Source: an uncultured Bacteroidota bacterium
Lineage (GTDB): Bacteria > Bacteroidota > Bacteroidia > Chitinophagales > Chitinophagaceae
DNA length: 64,000 nt
Assembly: GCA_903938445.1 (NCBI GenBank)
Contig: CAJADG010000071.1
Span: 1 to 64,000, forward strand
Direction of reading: 5' to 3'
The position numbers and the translations under genes were made by a program. Shown piece after piece: positions 26,381-35,002 of the stretch (position 1 is its first letter; the number at the start of each line of letters is the position of its first letter). Under the pieces are notes generated by a model. It had not been told where the DNA came from. It did no database searches and saw only the letters and a list, made by a program, of their open reading frames with translations.

Positions 26381-27718
26381 TTAGCCATGCAATAATTGGT
26401 CAATTTTTTGCTCAACTTTATCAAATTCTAAACTATTTAACAATTTTTGCATCGCCGCTGCAATTTCTGCAGTACAAAGGTTCCCAATACTGCCTTCATG
26501 ACTATGCTCCACTTTTGTTGAATAGGTATAAGTACCGTCTTCAATAGACAATCCCACTTTTTTATAGGCATCTCTAAAGGGCACACCTGCATTCACTAAT
26601 TTATTTACCTCTTCCACGCTAAACAAATATTGATATTTAGGATCCTCTAATAAATCCTGCTTTACTTCCATATTTTGAATCATCAATGAAGCCATTTCGA
26701 TACAATTTCTCAATTGCTGGAAAGCGGGGAATAAGTGCTCTTTTAACAATTGTAGATCGCGATGATATCCAGATGGCAAATTGGTAGTCATCATTAATAT
26801 TTCATTGGGCAATGCTTTAATACGATTGCAATAAGATCTTATTAATTCAAAAACATCTGGATTTTTTTTGTGTGGCATAATGCTCGACCCAGTAGTTAAT
26901 TCTTCGGGGAATTTTATGAATCCAAAGTTTTGATTCATAAATAAACAAGCATCCATACTTAATTTAGATAAAGTATCTGCAAAATTTGCCAATGCCATTG
27001 CGGTGATTCTTTCCGCTTTACCACGGCCCATTTGCGCATACACTACATTATAATTTAAAGTCTCAAAACCTAATAGCTCCGTTGTTCTTGTTCTATTAAT
27101 GGGGAAAGAAGAACCATAGCCTGCTGCAGAACCTAATGGATTTTTATTAACCACATTGTACGCAGCTTGCAACACCGTCATGTCATCTACTAAGCTTTCA
27201 GCATATGCGCCCAACCACAATCCAAAGGAAGAGGGCATGGCCAATTGTAAATGCGTATAGCCAGGTAATAAGTCATTTTTATGTTGTTCACTTTTAGTTT
27301 GCAATAATGCAAATAAAGATTGAACCGATTTTGCAATAGACATTAACTCGGCACGTAAAAATAATTTTAAGTCCACTAAAACCTGATCATTTCTGCTTCT
27401 TGCGCTATGAATTTTTTTACCAATATTTCCTAATTTTTCAGTCAACAACATTTCTACCTGAGAATGGATATCTTCAACTCCTTCTCCTAATTTAAAATTA
27501 CCTGATTGCACTAATGCATAGATTTCCACCAAGGCTTTTTTTAATTGAACCTGCTCATCCTTAGTTAATAAACCTACTTCTGATAACATGGTGGTATGAG
27601 CAATAGATCCCAATACATCATAAGCAGCCAAGTACAAATCCATTTCCTGATCGTTGCCAATCGTAAACTGTTCTACCGAACTAGCTACTTGATTATTTTT
27701 TTGCCAAAGCTTACTCAT
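26381..27718 (-). CDS. argH: Argininosuccinate lyase
   Basis: ArgH splits argininosuccinate into arginine and fumarate, the last step of arginine synthesis. The 445-residue protein has the fumarase/aspartase superfamily signature GSSIMPHKKNPDVFEL, the VEDIHSQVEMLL segment with its substrate-binding His, and the SARSRNDQVLVDLKLF segment. The length is normal. Its start overlaps the end of the upstream M20 hydrolase gene by four bases, so it is the promoter-distal member of the arginine operon. Just beyond it lies the promoter of the FKBP gene. Confidence 0.97.
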   Translation of the reverse strand: MSKLWQKNNQVASSVEQFTIGNDQEMDLYLAAYDVLGSIAHTTMLSEVGLLTKDEQVQLKKALVEIYALVQSGNFKLGEGVEDIHSQVEMLLTEKLGNIGKKIHSARSRNDQVLVDLKLFLRAELMSIAKSVQSLFALLQTKSEQHKNDLLPGYTHLQLAMPSSFGLWLGAYAESLVDDMTVLQAAYNVVNKNPLGSAAGYGSSFPINRTRTTELLGFETLNYNVVYAQMGRGKAERITAMALANFADTLSKLSMDACLFMNQNFGFIKFPEELTTGSSIMPHKKNPDVFELIRSYCNRIKALPNEILMMTTNLPSGYHRDLQLLKEHLFPAFQQLRNCIEMASLMIQNMEVKQDLLEDPKYQYLFSVEEVNKLVNAGVPFRDAYKKVGLSIEDGTYTYSTKVEHSHEGSIGNLCTAEIAAAMQKLLNSLEFDKVEQKIDQLLHG

Positions 27719-28818
27719 AATAAAATTATTTTATCAATTAGTTGTATGTAGGTATTGATCCCTTCTTCTATTTCTCTTAAAAAAATAAATTCATCTGCAG
27801 TATGACTTCGAGCAGAATCTCCAGGCCCCATTTTTAAAGTTGGAAACGGCATTAATGCTTTATCTGATGTTGTTACGGAACCATAATAACCTTTACCCAA
27901 AGCAGTTCCTGCTTGAATCAATGGATGTTCCAATGCAATTCCAGTAGAACGCATTCTTAAGGATCTTGGGGTTACAGTGGATTGAACATTTTTTCCAATT
28001 ACCTCTAATATTTCTTCAAAACTATACAATTCATTCACGCGAACATCCACTACCATTTTACAAATAGAGGGTACCACATTGTGTTGTTTGTTTTCAGTTT
28101 CAATTACGGTCACACTCATTTTAACCTTTCCCAATAAATTAGAAACTTTTTCAAACTCAAAGCTTTTGAACCATTCAATATCTGATAATATTTTATATAA
28201 GGCACTCTCTCCCTCTTCTCTTGCAGCATGACCTGCTTTCCCAGTAGCCACCACATCTAATACCAACAAGCCTCTTTCAGCAATGGCCATTTCTAATAAG
28301 GTTGGCTCCCCTACAATTCCAAAATCTATTTTTGGTAACAAAGGAAGTGCTAACTCTATGCCATCATGTCCTGATATTTCCTCTTCAGCAGAAGCTACTA
28401 GGATAATATTAAAAGGTAAATTAGATCGATCATAATAATATAAAAAAGTAGCAATCAAACTTACCAAACAGCCACCTGCATCATTACTTCCTAAACCATA
28501 TAACTTACCCTCTTTCTCAATCGGTGTAAAAGGATCCAAGGTAAAACCTTTATTTGGCTTCACGGTATCGTGATGAGAATTCAATAAAAGGGTTGGCTTG
28601 GCAGTATCGTAATGTGCATTTATAGCCCAAATATTATTTTTCTTTCTTTCTGTTTTTACTTTTTTCTGATGTAAATAATCTTGAATTAAATCAGCCGTTT
28701 TATCTTCTTCTTTACTAAAGGAAGGTGTCGCAATTAATTTTTCTAATAATTGTTTTGCTTCCTGTTGTAAGACAGTGATCTGTGCACTATTTTGTTGTAT
28801 GTTATTTGTCTGTGACAT
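27715..28818 (-). CDS. M20-family deacylase, N-acyl-ornithine deacylase candidate
   Basis: This zinc amidohydrolase of 367 residues has the M20 metal and catalytic motifs in order: LLLNSHHDTVKPN, LYGLGSNDAGGCLVSL, and the general-base pair in ASAEEEISG. It also has an inserted dimerisation domain (about residues 175-280, AERGLLVLDVVATGKAGHAA) and the closing SARSHTADEF motif. Position within the arginine operon implies that it removes the N-acyl group (acetyl or succinyl) before argG acts, the ArgE role. The start codon overlaps the end of argB by one base. Annotation as acetylornithine deacetylase or LysK/DapE-like is equally possible from sequence alone. Confidence 0.9.
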   Translation of the reverse strand: MSQTNNIQQNSAQITVLQQEAKQLLEKLIATPSFSKEEDKTADLIQDYLHQKKVKTERKKNNIWAINAHYDTAKPTLLLNSHHDTVKPNKGFTLDPFTPIEKEGKLYGLGSNDAGGCLVSLIATFLYYYDRSNLPFNIILVASAEEEISGHDGIELALPLLPKIDFGIVGEPTLLEMAIAERGLLVLDVVATGKAGHAAREEGESALYKILSDIEWFKSFEFEKVSNLLGKVKMSVTVIETENKQHNVVPSICKMVVDVRVNELYSFEEILEVIGKNVQSTVTPRSLRMRSTGIALEHPLIQAGTALGKGYYGSVTTSDKALMPFPTLKMGPGDSARSHTADEFIFLREIEEGINTYIQLIDKIILL

Positions 28819-29600
28819 TATATTTTGATTGTGGTACCCGCAGTACCGTTAATTAATTGATTCAATTTTTCTGCTTTTCCAATGATGACGGATTGTACAC
28901 CACCTTCTAAAGCCAAATACGCGTTGTCAATTTTAGGAATCATTCCTTCAAAAATGACTTTTTGTTCTTTTAATGTACCGTAAACCGGTCGATCAATAAA
29001 CGCGATCACTGAATCAGGATTATTAACGTCTGATAATACCCCTTCTCTTTCAAACCCATAGATTAAATGCACTTCGTAATGCTTAGACATGCCTGTTGCT
29101 ATACTTTGTGCAATGGTATCAGCATTGGTATTTAATAATTGACCATTACCATCATGGGTAATGGGAGCCACTACTATTTTAATGGAGTTAGATAATAACT
29201 GCTTTACCAAATTAATATTCACTCCATCAACATCACCTACAAAACCATAATCAATGAAGCTGTCCGTTCTTTTATGTGCTTGTATTAAATTTCCATCAGC
29301 TCCTGTTAAACCCATTGCATTCACACCCAATGATTGTAATTGTGCTACTATATTTTTATTAATAGCACCTGCATATACCATGGTTACAATTTTCAAAGTT
29401 GCTTCATCTGTAATTCTTCGTCCCTCTACCATTGTTTGCTCAACACCCATCGATGTGGCTAATTGTGTAGCTAATTTTCCTCCGCCATGCACTAAAATAG
29501 CTTGCCCTTCCAAATTGGAAAATGCAGTAAGGCACGCTGTTAACAATGCTGGATTGTCAACAATATTACCGCCGATTTTAATGATGTATAATTTTTCCAT
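28818..29600 (-). CDS. argB: N-acetylglutamate (or N-succinylglutamate) kinase
   Basis: ArgB phosphorylates the gamma-carboxylate of the N-acylated glutamate. The amino-acid-kinase fold shows IIKIGGNIVDN, AILVHGGGKLATQL, an EGRRITDEATLKIV stretch and NINADTIA-type nucleotide residues (LLNTNADTIAQSIA). The chosen start at 29600 (MEKLYIIKIGG) leaves a typical length of 260; an upstream in-frame ATG at 29618 would place six extra residues before the first strand and is less likely. The gap to the upstream carbamoyltransferase is then 22 bases. No N-terminal arginine-sensing extension (as in feedback-inhibited hexameric kinases) is apparent. Confidence 0.93.
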   Translation of the reverse strand: MEKLYIIKIGGNIVDNPALLTACLTAFSNLEGQAILVHGGGKLATQLATSMGVEQTMVEGRRITDEATLKIVTMVYAGAINKNIVAQLQSLGVNAMGLTGADGNLIQAHKRTDSFIDYGFVGDVDGVNINLVKQLLSNSIKIVVAPITHDGNGQLLNTNADTIAQSIATGMSKHYEVHLIYGFEREGVLSDVNNPDSVIAFIDRPVYGTLKEQKVIFEGMIPKIDNAYLALEGGVQSVIIGKAEKLNQLINGTAGTTIKI

Positions 29601-29622
29601 TGTATAATTAATGTTCATTATT

Positions 29623-30594
29623 TTATGATAATGAACCTAAAATTTTTGCTAATACAGCTTGCGCTGCCCACACCCTATTGGATGCTTCTTTTGTCACTAA
29701 ACTGTTGGGACCATCTAAAATTTCATCACTCAATTCTACATTTCTTCTTACTGGTAAACAATGCATTACTTTTGCATTATTGGTAGTAGCTAATTTTTCA
29801 TTGGTCAACATCCAGTTGGCATCTGTAGAAAGCACTTTCCCATATTCATTATAACTACTCCAATTCTTTACATACACAAAGTCGGCATCTTTAAGCGCTT
29901 CATCTTGATTGTGTGTAATAGTAGCTCCATTAGTATATTGAGTATCTAATTCATACCCTTTAGGATGTGTAATGACAAAATTAGCAGCACCCCAAGCGTT
30001 GATCCATTCACTAAAGCTATTGGATACACATTGTGGAATTGATTTGATATGTGGCGCCCAGGTTAACACTATTTTAGGTTGCTTGTTTTTTAAATTTTCA
30101 TTCAAGGCCATTGACTCCTGAATGGTGATAATATCGGTTAAAGATTGTAGTGGGTGTAAAGTCGCTGACTCTAAACTCACAATCGGAATCCCAGCATACT
30201 TAATAAATTGATGAATTATTTTTTCACTATAATCCTGCTCTTTATTTTGTAAACTAGGGAATGTCCTTATGCATAAAATATCAAAATAGTGACCCAAAAT
30301 GGGGGCAGCGTCTTTAATGTGTTCTACTGTAGTACCATTCATAATAGCCCCTTCGTTAAATTCCAATGACCATCCTTCCTTGTCAACATTATAAACAATA
30401 GGTTCCATACCTAAATGCTGAGCAGCTACCTGAGTACTGAGTCTTGTTCTTAAACTTGGATTTAAAAATAACAAGCCTATTCTTTTATTAGCCCCTAATG
30501 CTTTATCAATAAATGGATTGGCCTTATAAAGTAAAGCTTGTTTTACCAATGCATCAATATCCGTTACATCCTTCACTGAAATAAACTGTTTCAT
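29623..30594 (-). CDS. argF': N-succinylornithine / N-acetylornithine carbamoyltransferase
   Basis: This enzyme carbamoylates an N-acylated ornithine, replacing the usual ornithine carbamoyltransferase. The 323-residue protein has the carbamoyl-phosphate motif NPSLRTRLSTQ, VVTW-type APHIKSIPQ, an HCLPVRRNVELSD segment containing the catalytic Cys, and the SLESATLHPLQSLTDI stretch of the acyl-ornithine subfamily. At the position that is Pro90 in the Bacteroides fragilis succinyl enzyme and Glu92 in the Xanthomonas acetyl enzyme, it has Val90 (NGTTVEHIKDA). A non-acidic residue there favours the succinyl substrate, so an N-succinyl route is inferred. It lies 3 bases after argD. Confidence 0.93.
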   Translation of the reverse strand: MKQFISVKDVTDIDALVKQALLYKANPFIDKALGANKRIGLLFLNPSLRTRLSTQVAAQHLGMEPIVYNVDKEGWSLEFNEGAIMNGTTVEHIKDAAPILGHYFDILCIRTFPSLQNKEQDYSEKIIHQFIKYAGIPIVSLESATLHPLQSLTDIITIQESMALNENLKNKQPKIVLTWAPHIKSIPQCVSNSFSEWINAWGAANFVITHPKGYELDTQYTNGATITHNQDEALKDADFVYVKNWSSYNEYGKVLSTDANWMLTNEKLATTNNAKVMHCLPVRRNVELSDEILDGPNSLVTKEASNRVWAAQAVLAKILGSLS

Positions 30595-30597
30595 AGC

Positions 30598-31749
30598 TTA
30601 GTCTTTCTTTTGCTTCAAAAGTTGAATTGATTTATTCAACCCGGTTAAAAATAAATTGATATCCTCCATGCTAATAGCCAATGATGGCAATAGTCTTACC
30701 ACATTGGGCTTTGCTTCACCAGTGAATATTTTTAAATCATTCAATAATACTTTACGAACATTCTCTAATCCTTCCTCCATTTCAAATCCAATCATCAAGC
30801 CTCTACCTCTCACCGCTTTCACACCCTCTGTATTTTTTAAAGCATTCATTAAATAGGCTCCTTTTTCTTCAGCAGCTTTTATTAAATGATCTTTTTGCAT
30901 GACTTCAATCACTGCTAATGCTGCCGCACAAGCTAATGGATTACCGCCAAATGTAGTACCCAACATTCCAAACTTAGCTTGAATATGTGGTGCAATTAAA
31001 ATGCCTCCGATCGGAAAGCCATTACCCATACCTTTCGCCATAGAATAGATATCAGCATTAACACCAGCATGATCATGCGCAAAAAACTGACCTGATCTTC
31101 CATAACCACATTGAACACTATCTGCAATATAAACTGCCCCATGAGCATCACACACTTTTCTAATCGCTTGCAAAAATGCATCACTCGCTTCATGAATTCC
31201 CGCTACTCCTTGTATCCCTTCTATAATTACAGCAGCAATTTCAGCGCCATGACTAGCAAAGCAAGCTTCTAATGCTGCAATATCATTGAGTGGTAAAAAA
31301 ATTATGTTATCTGTTTCATTTACAGGTGCTACAATGCTTGGATTATCTGTAGCAGCCACTGCTAAAGAAGTACGACCATGAAAGGATTTTTTAAACGCAA
31401 CGATTTTTTTTCTGCCTGTATGAAAGCTCGCCAGCTTTAATGCATTTTCATTGGCCTCGGCTCCACTGTTACAAAGAAATAAATGGAAATCTTTTTTACC
31501 ACTAATTTCATTTAATGCATTTGCCAATTGCTCTTGTATTGGCATGATCACTGAATTGGAATAAAAAGCAATCGCATGCAATTGATCCTCTATTCTTTTA
31601 ACCCAATGTGGATGCGTATGTCCAATACTTATGACTGCATGTCCACCATACATGTCTAAATATTCCTGGCCCTTATCGTCCCAAACACGGCTGCCTGCAG
31701 CTTTGGTGATAGCGATTGGATTTAAGGGATAAACTTTGAATAATGACAT
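30598..31749 (-). CDS. argD: Acylornithine aminotransferase (class III PLP)
   Basis: ArgD makes N-acyl-ornithine from the semialdehyde using glutamate. The class III aminotransferase features are present in the 383-residue protein: LDMYGGHAVISIGHTHP, NSGAEANENALKLA at the cofactor phosphate, the KKSFHGRTSLA segment, DSVQCGYGRSGQFFA and the PLP lysine in SMAKGMGNGFPIGG. The length is typical of ArgD. The gene sits between argC (28 bases upstream) and the carbamoyltransferase (3 bases downstream). A broader specificity, such as ornithine or aspartate aminotransferase, is possible but the operon context argues for ArgD. Confidence 0.93.
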   Translation of the reverse strand: MSLFKVYPLNPIAITKAAGSRVWDDKGQEYLDMYGGHAVISIGHTHPHWVKRIEDQLHAIAFYSNSVIMPIQEQLANALNEISGKKDFHLFLCNSGAEANENALKLASFHTGRKKIVAFKKSFHGRTSLAVAATDNPSIVAPVNETDNIIFLPLNDIAALEACFASHGAEIAAVIIEGIQGVAGIHEASDAFLQAIRKVCDAHGAVYIADSVQCGYGRSGQFFAHDHAGVNADIYSMAKGMGNGFPIGGILIAPHIQAKFGMLGTTFGGNPLACAAALAVIEVMQKDHLIKAAEEKGAYLMNALKNTEGVKAVRGRGLMIGFEMEEGLENVRKVLLNDLKIFTGEAKPNVVRLLPSLAISMEDINLFLTGLNKSIQLLKQKKD

Positions 31750-31777
31750 GATATATAATTTTTAGGCGAATTTTATT

Positions 31778-32758
31778 TTAAAAATAATTTGCTTTTAATT
31801 GCAAACCTGTTCCTTCTTCAAGTCCAAATATTAAATTCATATTTTGAACAGCTTGTCCCACAGCTCCTTTTAATAAATTGTCAATCACAGAATGAATCGC
31901 AATTTTGTTTCCTTGCTTTTCTATATGAATTAAACATTTATTGGTGTTGACCACTTGTTTTAAATCGATATTGTTTTTAGATACATGGGTAAATGGGTGT
32001 GCTTCATAGTAAGCATCATATATTGCGTACACTTCTTCTACACTTAATTCACTAGCTACAACGGATGTCACAAAAATACCTCTAGTAAAATCTCCTCTCC
32101 ATGGCACAAAATTTACTTCGGCATTTTTATTGCCTTGTAAACTTGCTAAACTTTCACCTATTTCATTTAGGTGTTGATGTTGCAAGGTTTTATACGCTTG
32201 AATATTATTCGCTCTCCAACTAAAATGACTGGTTGTGGCCAAACCTTGACCCGCACCGGTTGAACCTGTAATGCCTGTTGTATATACTTCATTTAATAAC
32301 CCTTTTGCAGCCAATGGTAATAATCCTAATTGTATTGCGGTTGCGAAACATCCAGGGTTGGCAATATAATTTGCTTTTTGAATAGCTGCTTTTTGTAACT
32401 CTGGTAAACCATATACAAATTGCTTATCAACGATATTAGAAGTTGCCGCTAATCTAAAGTCTTGTGATAAATCAATTATTTTAATACCGGATTTTATTTC
32501 ATTGGCAGCTAAAAACTTTTTAGCATCTCCATGACCTACACATAAAAATAATACGTCTATATTTTGATCAATATTTGCAGCAAATTTCAATTCAGTGTCA
32601 CCCACTAAATCGGCGTGTACTTTAATTACTGGTTCACCTGCATTACTTGTACTGTGCACAAAAGTAATATATGCATTAGGATGACGCAATAATACACGCA
32701 GTAATTCACCACCTGTATAGCCTGCTCCTCCTATAATTCCTATATTTACTTTTTGCAT
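31778..32758 (-). CDS. argC: N-acetyl-gamma-glutamyl-phosphate reductase
   Basis: ArgC reduces N-acylglutamyl phosphate to the semialdehyde with NADPH. The N-terminal Rossmann motif GIIGGAGYTGGELLRVLLRH and the catalytic cysteine motif ANPGCFATAIQLGL are clear, as is the VSFTPH-type region reading FVPWRGDFTRGIFVT. The length (326) is normal for the shorter ArgC type. It lies 14 bases after argG in the operon. Confidence 0.96.
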   Translation of the reverse strand: MQKVNIGIIGGAGYTGGELLRVLLRHPNAYITFVHSTSNAGEPVIKVHADLVGDTELKFAANIDQNIDVLFLCVGHGDAKKFLAANEIKSGIKIIDLSQDFRLAATSNIVDKQFVYGLPELQKAAIQKANYIANPGCFATAIQLGLLPLAAKGLLNEVYTTGITGSTGAGQGLATTSHFSWRANNIQAYKTLQHQHLNEIGESLASLQGNKNAEVNFVPWRGDFTRGIFVTSVVASELSVEEVYAIYDAYYEAHPFTHVSKNNIDLKQVVNTNKCLIHIEKQGNKIAIHSVIDNLLKGAVGQAVQNMNLIFGLEEGTGLQLKANYF

Positions 32759-32772
32759 CTTACGATAAATTT

Positions 32773-33972
32773 TTATTTTTTGTTTGATTCTTTCACATTG
32801 TGAAAAATGCCAGTTTGATTACCAAATATTTTGGTAAACCCTCTTACATCTGCACCAGTGAAACCTGTATTCATTTCACCATACTTACCAAACTTAGCAC
32901 TCATTAAATCATTTTCAGATTCAATGCCAATAATTTGAAAACGGTATGGATTTAATTGAACAAATACATCACCCGTAACTTGTTCTTGAGAATTAGTTAA
33001 GTAGGCTTCAATATCTCGCATTACTGGATCTAAGATTTGTCCTTCATGCAACCAGTTGCCATAAAATGAAGCTAGCTGGTCCTTCCATGATAATTGCCAT
33101 TTTGTTAAAACATGTTTTTCTAAAGCATGGTGTGCTTTTAAAATAACCATGGGTGCTGCTGCTTCAAAACCTACACGACCTTTGATACCAATAATAGTAT
33201 CTCCCACATGAATATCTCTTCCAATACCATAAGCTCCAGCAATGGATTGAATATATTGAATTGCTTCGGTTGGATGTGCAAATGATTTTCCATTTACATG
33301 CGTAATTTCACCTTTGTCAAAACGAATCACCATTTCTTCTGAAGCACCCTCTTTAGTCATTTGCGTTGGCCATGCACTCTCTGGCAATATGCCTTTTGAA
33401 TTTAATGTTTCTTTACCACCCACGCTGGTGCCCCACAATCCTTTATTAATAGAGTAAGCCGCTTTTTCAAAATTCATTTGAACACCTTTCCCTTTTAAAT
33501 ATTCAATCTCTGCTTCGCGACTCAATTGCAAATCTCTGATAGGTGTTAAAATTTCAATACCAGGAATCATGATTTGAAAAATCATATCAAAACGTACCTG
33601 GTCATTCCCTGCACCTGTACTTCCATGGGCAACCAATTTAGCGCCTACTTTTTTTACATGCTCCGCAATATGCAAAGCCTGGCTTAAACGCTCCGCACTT
33701 ACACTTAATGGATAGGTATTATTTTTTAATACATTACCATACACTAAATATTTAATGATGCTATCATAATATCCTTTCACTGCATTCACAGTGGTATGTG
33801 TCTTCACGCCTAAAGCATAGGCATGTGCTTCTACTTTTTTTAACTCTTCTTCGGTAAAACCACCTGTGTTTACAATAACACTATGCACTTCTAAACCTTT
33901 ATCCTCTGTTAAGTATTTTACACAAAATGTGGTATCTAATCCGCCACTAAATCCTAATACTACTTTTTCCAT
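32773..33972 (-). CDS. argG: Argininosuccinate synthase
   Basis: ArgG joins citrulline and aspartate using ATP. The PP-loop ATP motif GFSGGLDTTFCVKYL at the N-terminus, the VAHGSTGAGNDQVRFD segment and the SINKGLWG motif identify it. The length of 399 residues is typical. It is the second gene of the arginine operon, 5 bases after the GNAT acyltransferase. Confidence 0.97.
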   Translation of the reverse strand: MEKVVLGFSGGLDTTFCVKYLTEDKGLEVHSVIVNTGGFTEEELKKVEAHAYALGVKTHTTVNAVKGYYDSIIKYLVYGNVLKNNTYPLSVSAERLSQALHIAEHVKKVGAKLVAHGSTGAGNDQVRFDMIFQIMIPGIEILTPIRDLQLSREAEIEYLKGKGVQMNFEKAAYSINKGLWGTSVGGKETLNSKGILPESAWPTQMTKEGASEEMVIRFDKGEITHVNGKSFAHPTEAIQYIQSIAGAYGIGRDIHVGDTIIGIKGRVGFEAAAPMVILKAHHALEKHVLTKWQLSWKDQLASFYGNWLHEGQILDPVMRDIEAYLTNSQEQVTGDVFVQLNPYRFQIIGIESENDLMSAKFGKYGEMNTGFTGADVRGFTKIFGNQTGIFHNVKESNKK

Positions 33973-33977
33973 AATCT

Positions 33978-34631
33978 TTATTTTTTTCTAAACCAATTGA
34001 ATAATTTACTTGCAAATCCTTTTGCGTTTTGCGTTGTATTTTCCGCTGATGATGCACTGGAAGATGGGTTTAAAGTCTCTTCAGCTGTTGAAGTTAATTT
34101 TGGCTCATACAACATGGCAGTACACATACAATTTTTGCGATCCTTACTCATTAATATTTCATAGTTCACACAACTTTTACATCCCGCCCAAAACTCTTCA
34201 TCATCGGTTAATTCGCTATAGGTCACAGGCTCGTATCCTAACTCACTATTAATTTTCATCACCGCCAAACCAGTTGTTAAACCAAACAATTTTGCATTTG
34301 GATATTTTTCTCTTGACAATTGAAAAATGGTTTGCTTAATTTTTTTAGCAATTCCACTTTTTCTAAATTCAGGAGAAACAATCAATCCACTATTCGCAAC
34401 AAATTGTCCATGTTGCCAAGCTTCAATATAACAAAAGCCAACCCAGGTTCCATCCTGTGTATGTGCTATCACTGATTTGCCTTCTTCAATTTTTTTAGCA
34501 ACATATTCAGGACTACGTTTAGCAATTCCTGTTCCACGTGCTTTTGCAGAGGAAGCCATCTCATCAGTGATGGTATTAGAATAATGAACATCGCCACTAT
34601 GGGCTACACGTACTATAATTTGCTGTTCCAA
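33978..34631 (-). CDS. GNAT acyltransferase, likely N-acylglutamate synthase (ArgA role)
   Basis: This 217-residue protein contains a GNAT domain at about residues 8-140, with the acetyl-CoA-binding part in VSPEFRKSGIAKKIKQTIF. As first gene of the arginine operon, and with no other acylating enzyme present, it probably acylates glutamate; this is inferred from context. A cysteine cluster follows (GCKSC, then CMC, pattern CxxC-x13-CxC, about residues 151-170), possibly a metal site, and then a Ser/Thr-rich linker and a basic-aromatic tail (SKLFNWFRKK). The start is TTG at 34629-34631, because an in-frame TAA lies 9 bases upstream and no ATG occurs before residue 25. Confidence 0.8.
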   Translation of the reverse strand: MEQQIIVRVAHSGDVHYSNTITDEMASSAKARGTGIAKRSPEYVAKKIEEGKSVIAHTQDGTWVGFCYIEAWQHGQFVANSGLIVSPEFRKSGIAKKIKQTIFQLSREKYPNAKLFGLTTGLAVMKINSELGYEPVTYSELTDDEEFWAGCKSCVNYEILMSKDRKNCMCTAMLYEPKLTSTAEETLNPSSSASSAENTTQNAKGFASKLFNWFRKK

Positions 34632-34644
34632 TGATCTTTAAAAT

Positions 34645-34842
34645 TTAAGGAAATGACACTTCTGGCGTTTCTAGAAAATTTCGGGGTTTTTTCCACTGAT
34701 AGGGGCAATTGCCAACTGCTCGTCCTATCAGAATCCACGTCGGGGAGATAATCTCACCGCAAGCGGCAACCTGATGGGGCTGTTCAATACAAGGACCGGT
34801 GCAAAATTTGCACTCATCGAAATAGTATGTAATTGTCCTTGT
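34645..34842 (-). repeat. Cluster of inverted repeats in the arginine-operon leader
   Basis: Within 200 bases there are two perfect 8-bp inverted repeats: ACAAGGAC/GTCCTTGT (arms 34790-34797 and 34835-34842) and CTGATAGG/CCTATCAG (34695-34702 and 34724-34731). The first encloses a 7-bp repeat GTGCAAAATTTGCAC (34799-34813), and the second encloses ggcaattgcc (34704-34713). Further palindromes are ccgcaagcgg (34756-34765 region) and gagataatctc (34745-34755). As minus-strand RNA this would form consecutive hairpins upstream of the GNAT start. It overlaps the candidate Cys-rich frame. Confidence 0.45.
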
Positions 34843-34847
34843 TTCAT
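34645..34847 (-). CDS. Candidate small Cys-rich protein with apparent one-base frameshift after codon 2
   Basis: The reading frame 34645-34848 is open for 67 codons and ends 13 bases before the first arginine-operon start. It encodes a compact sequence with five cysteines (C-x2-C-x3-C-x9-C-x17-C), running from YYFDECKFCTGPC through HQVAACGEIISPTW and GNCPYQWKKPRNF to SFP. It has no ATG in frame. An ATG (34845-34847) lies one base out of frame; adding a single A to the AAA that follows would give MKTRTITYYFDECKFC. A frameshift in a homopolymer, by mutation, slippage or sequencing error, is thus the simplest reading. GC content is clearly higher than in neighbouring genes. I do not recognise the family. 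The alternative is a non-coding structured leader. Confidence 0.4.
34728..34847 (-). other. Alternative 39-codon leader reading frame ending in Arg codons
   Basis: Read from the ATG at 34847 without frameshift, the sequence encodes 39 residues and stops at TGA (34728-34730). Four of the last 14 residues are Arg (IRLPLAVRLSPRRGF). It precedes the arginine biosynthetic operon and ends at the 5' arm of the second inverted repeat, as an attenuation leader peptide would. It competes with the Cys-rich frame as the meaning of this region, and no canonical T-rich terminator follows. Confidence 0.2.
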
Positions 34848-35002
34848 ATTAGTATCCTTTGATCGGAATTAGGATGTAAAAATATAGAATAATTAAACAA
34901 ATATGTCCCAATGGAGCTTATAATTTAAGTGAGAATGACCTAAAACCCAATAATAGGGCCTAAAATAATAGTTGTTAGTTTTATTTTGCCCGATACCATT
35001 CG

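Noticed and set aside
34645-34842. Known riboswitch or integron attC site in the arginine leader
   Set aside because: None of the TPP, cobalamin, SAM or lysine consensus blocks is visible, and the attC end motifs (RYYYAAC and GTTRRRY) are missing.
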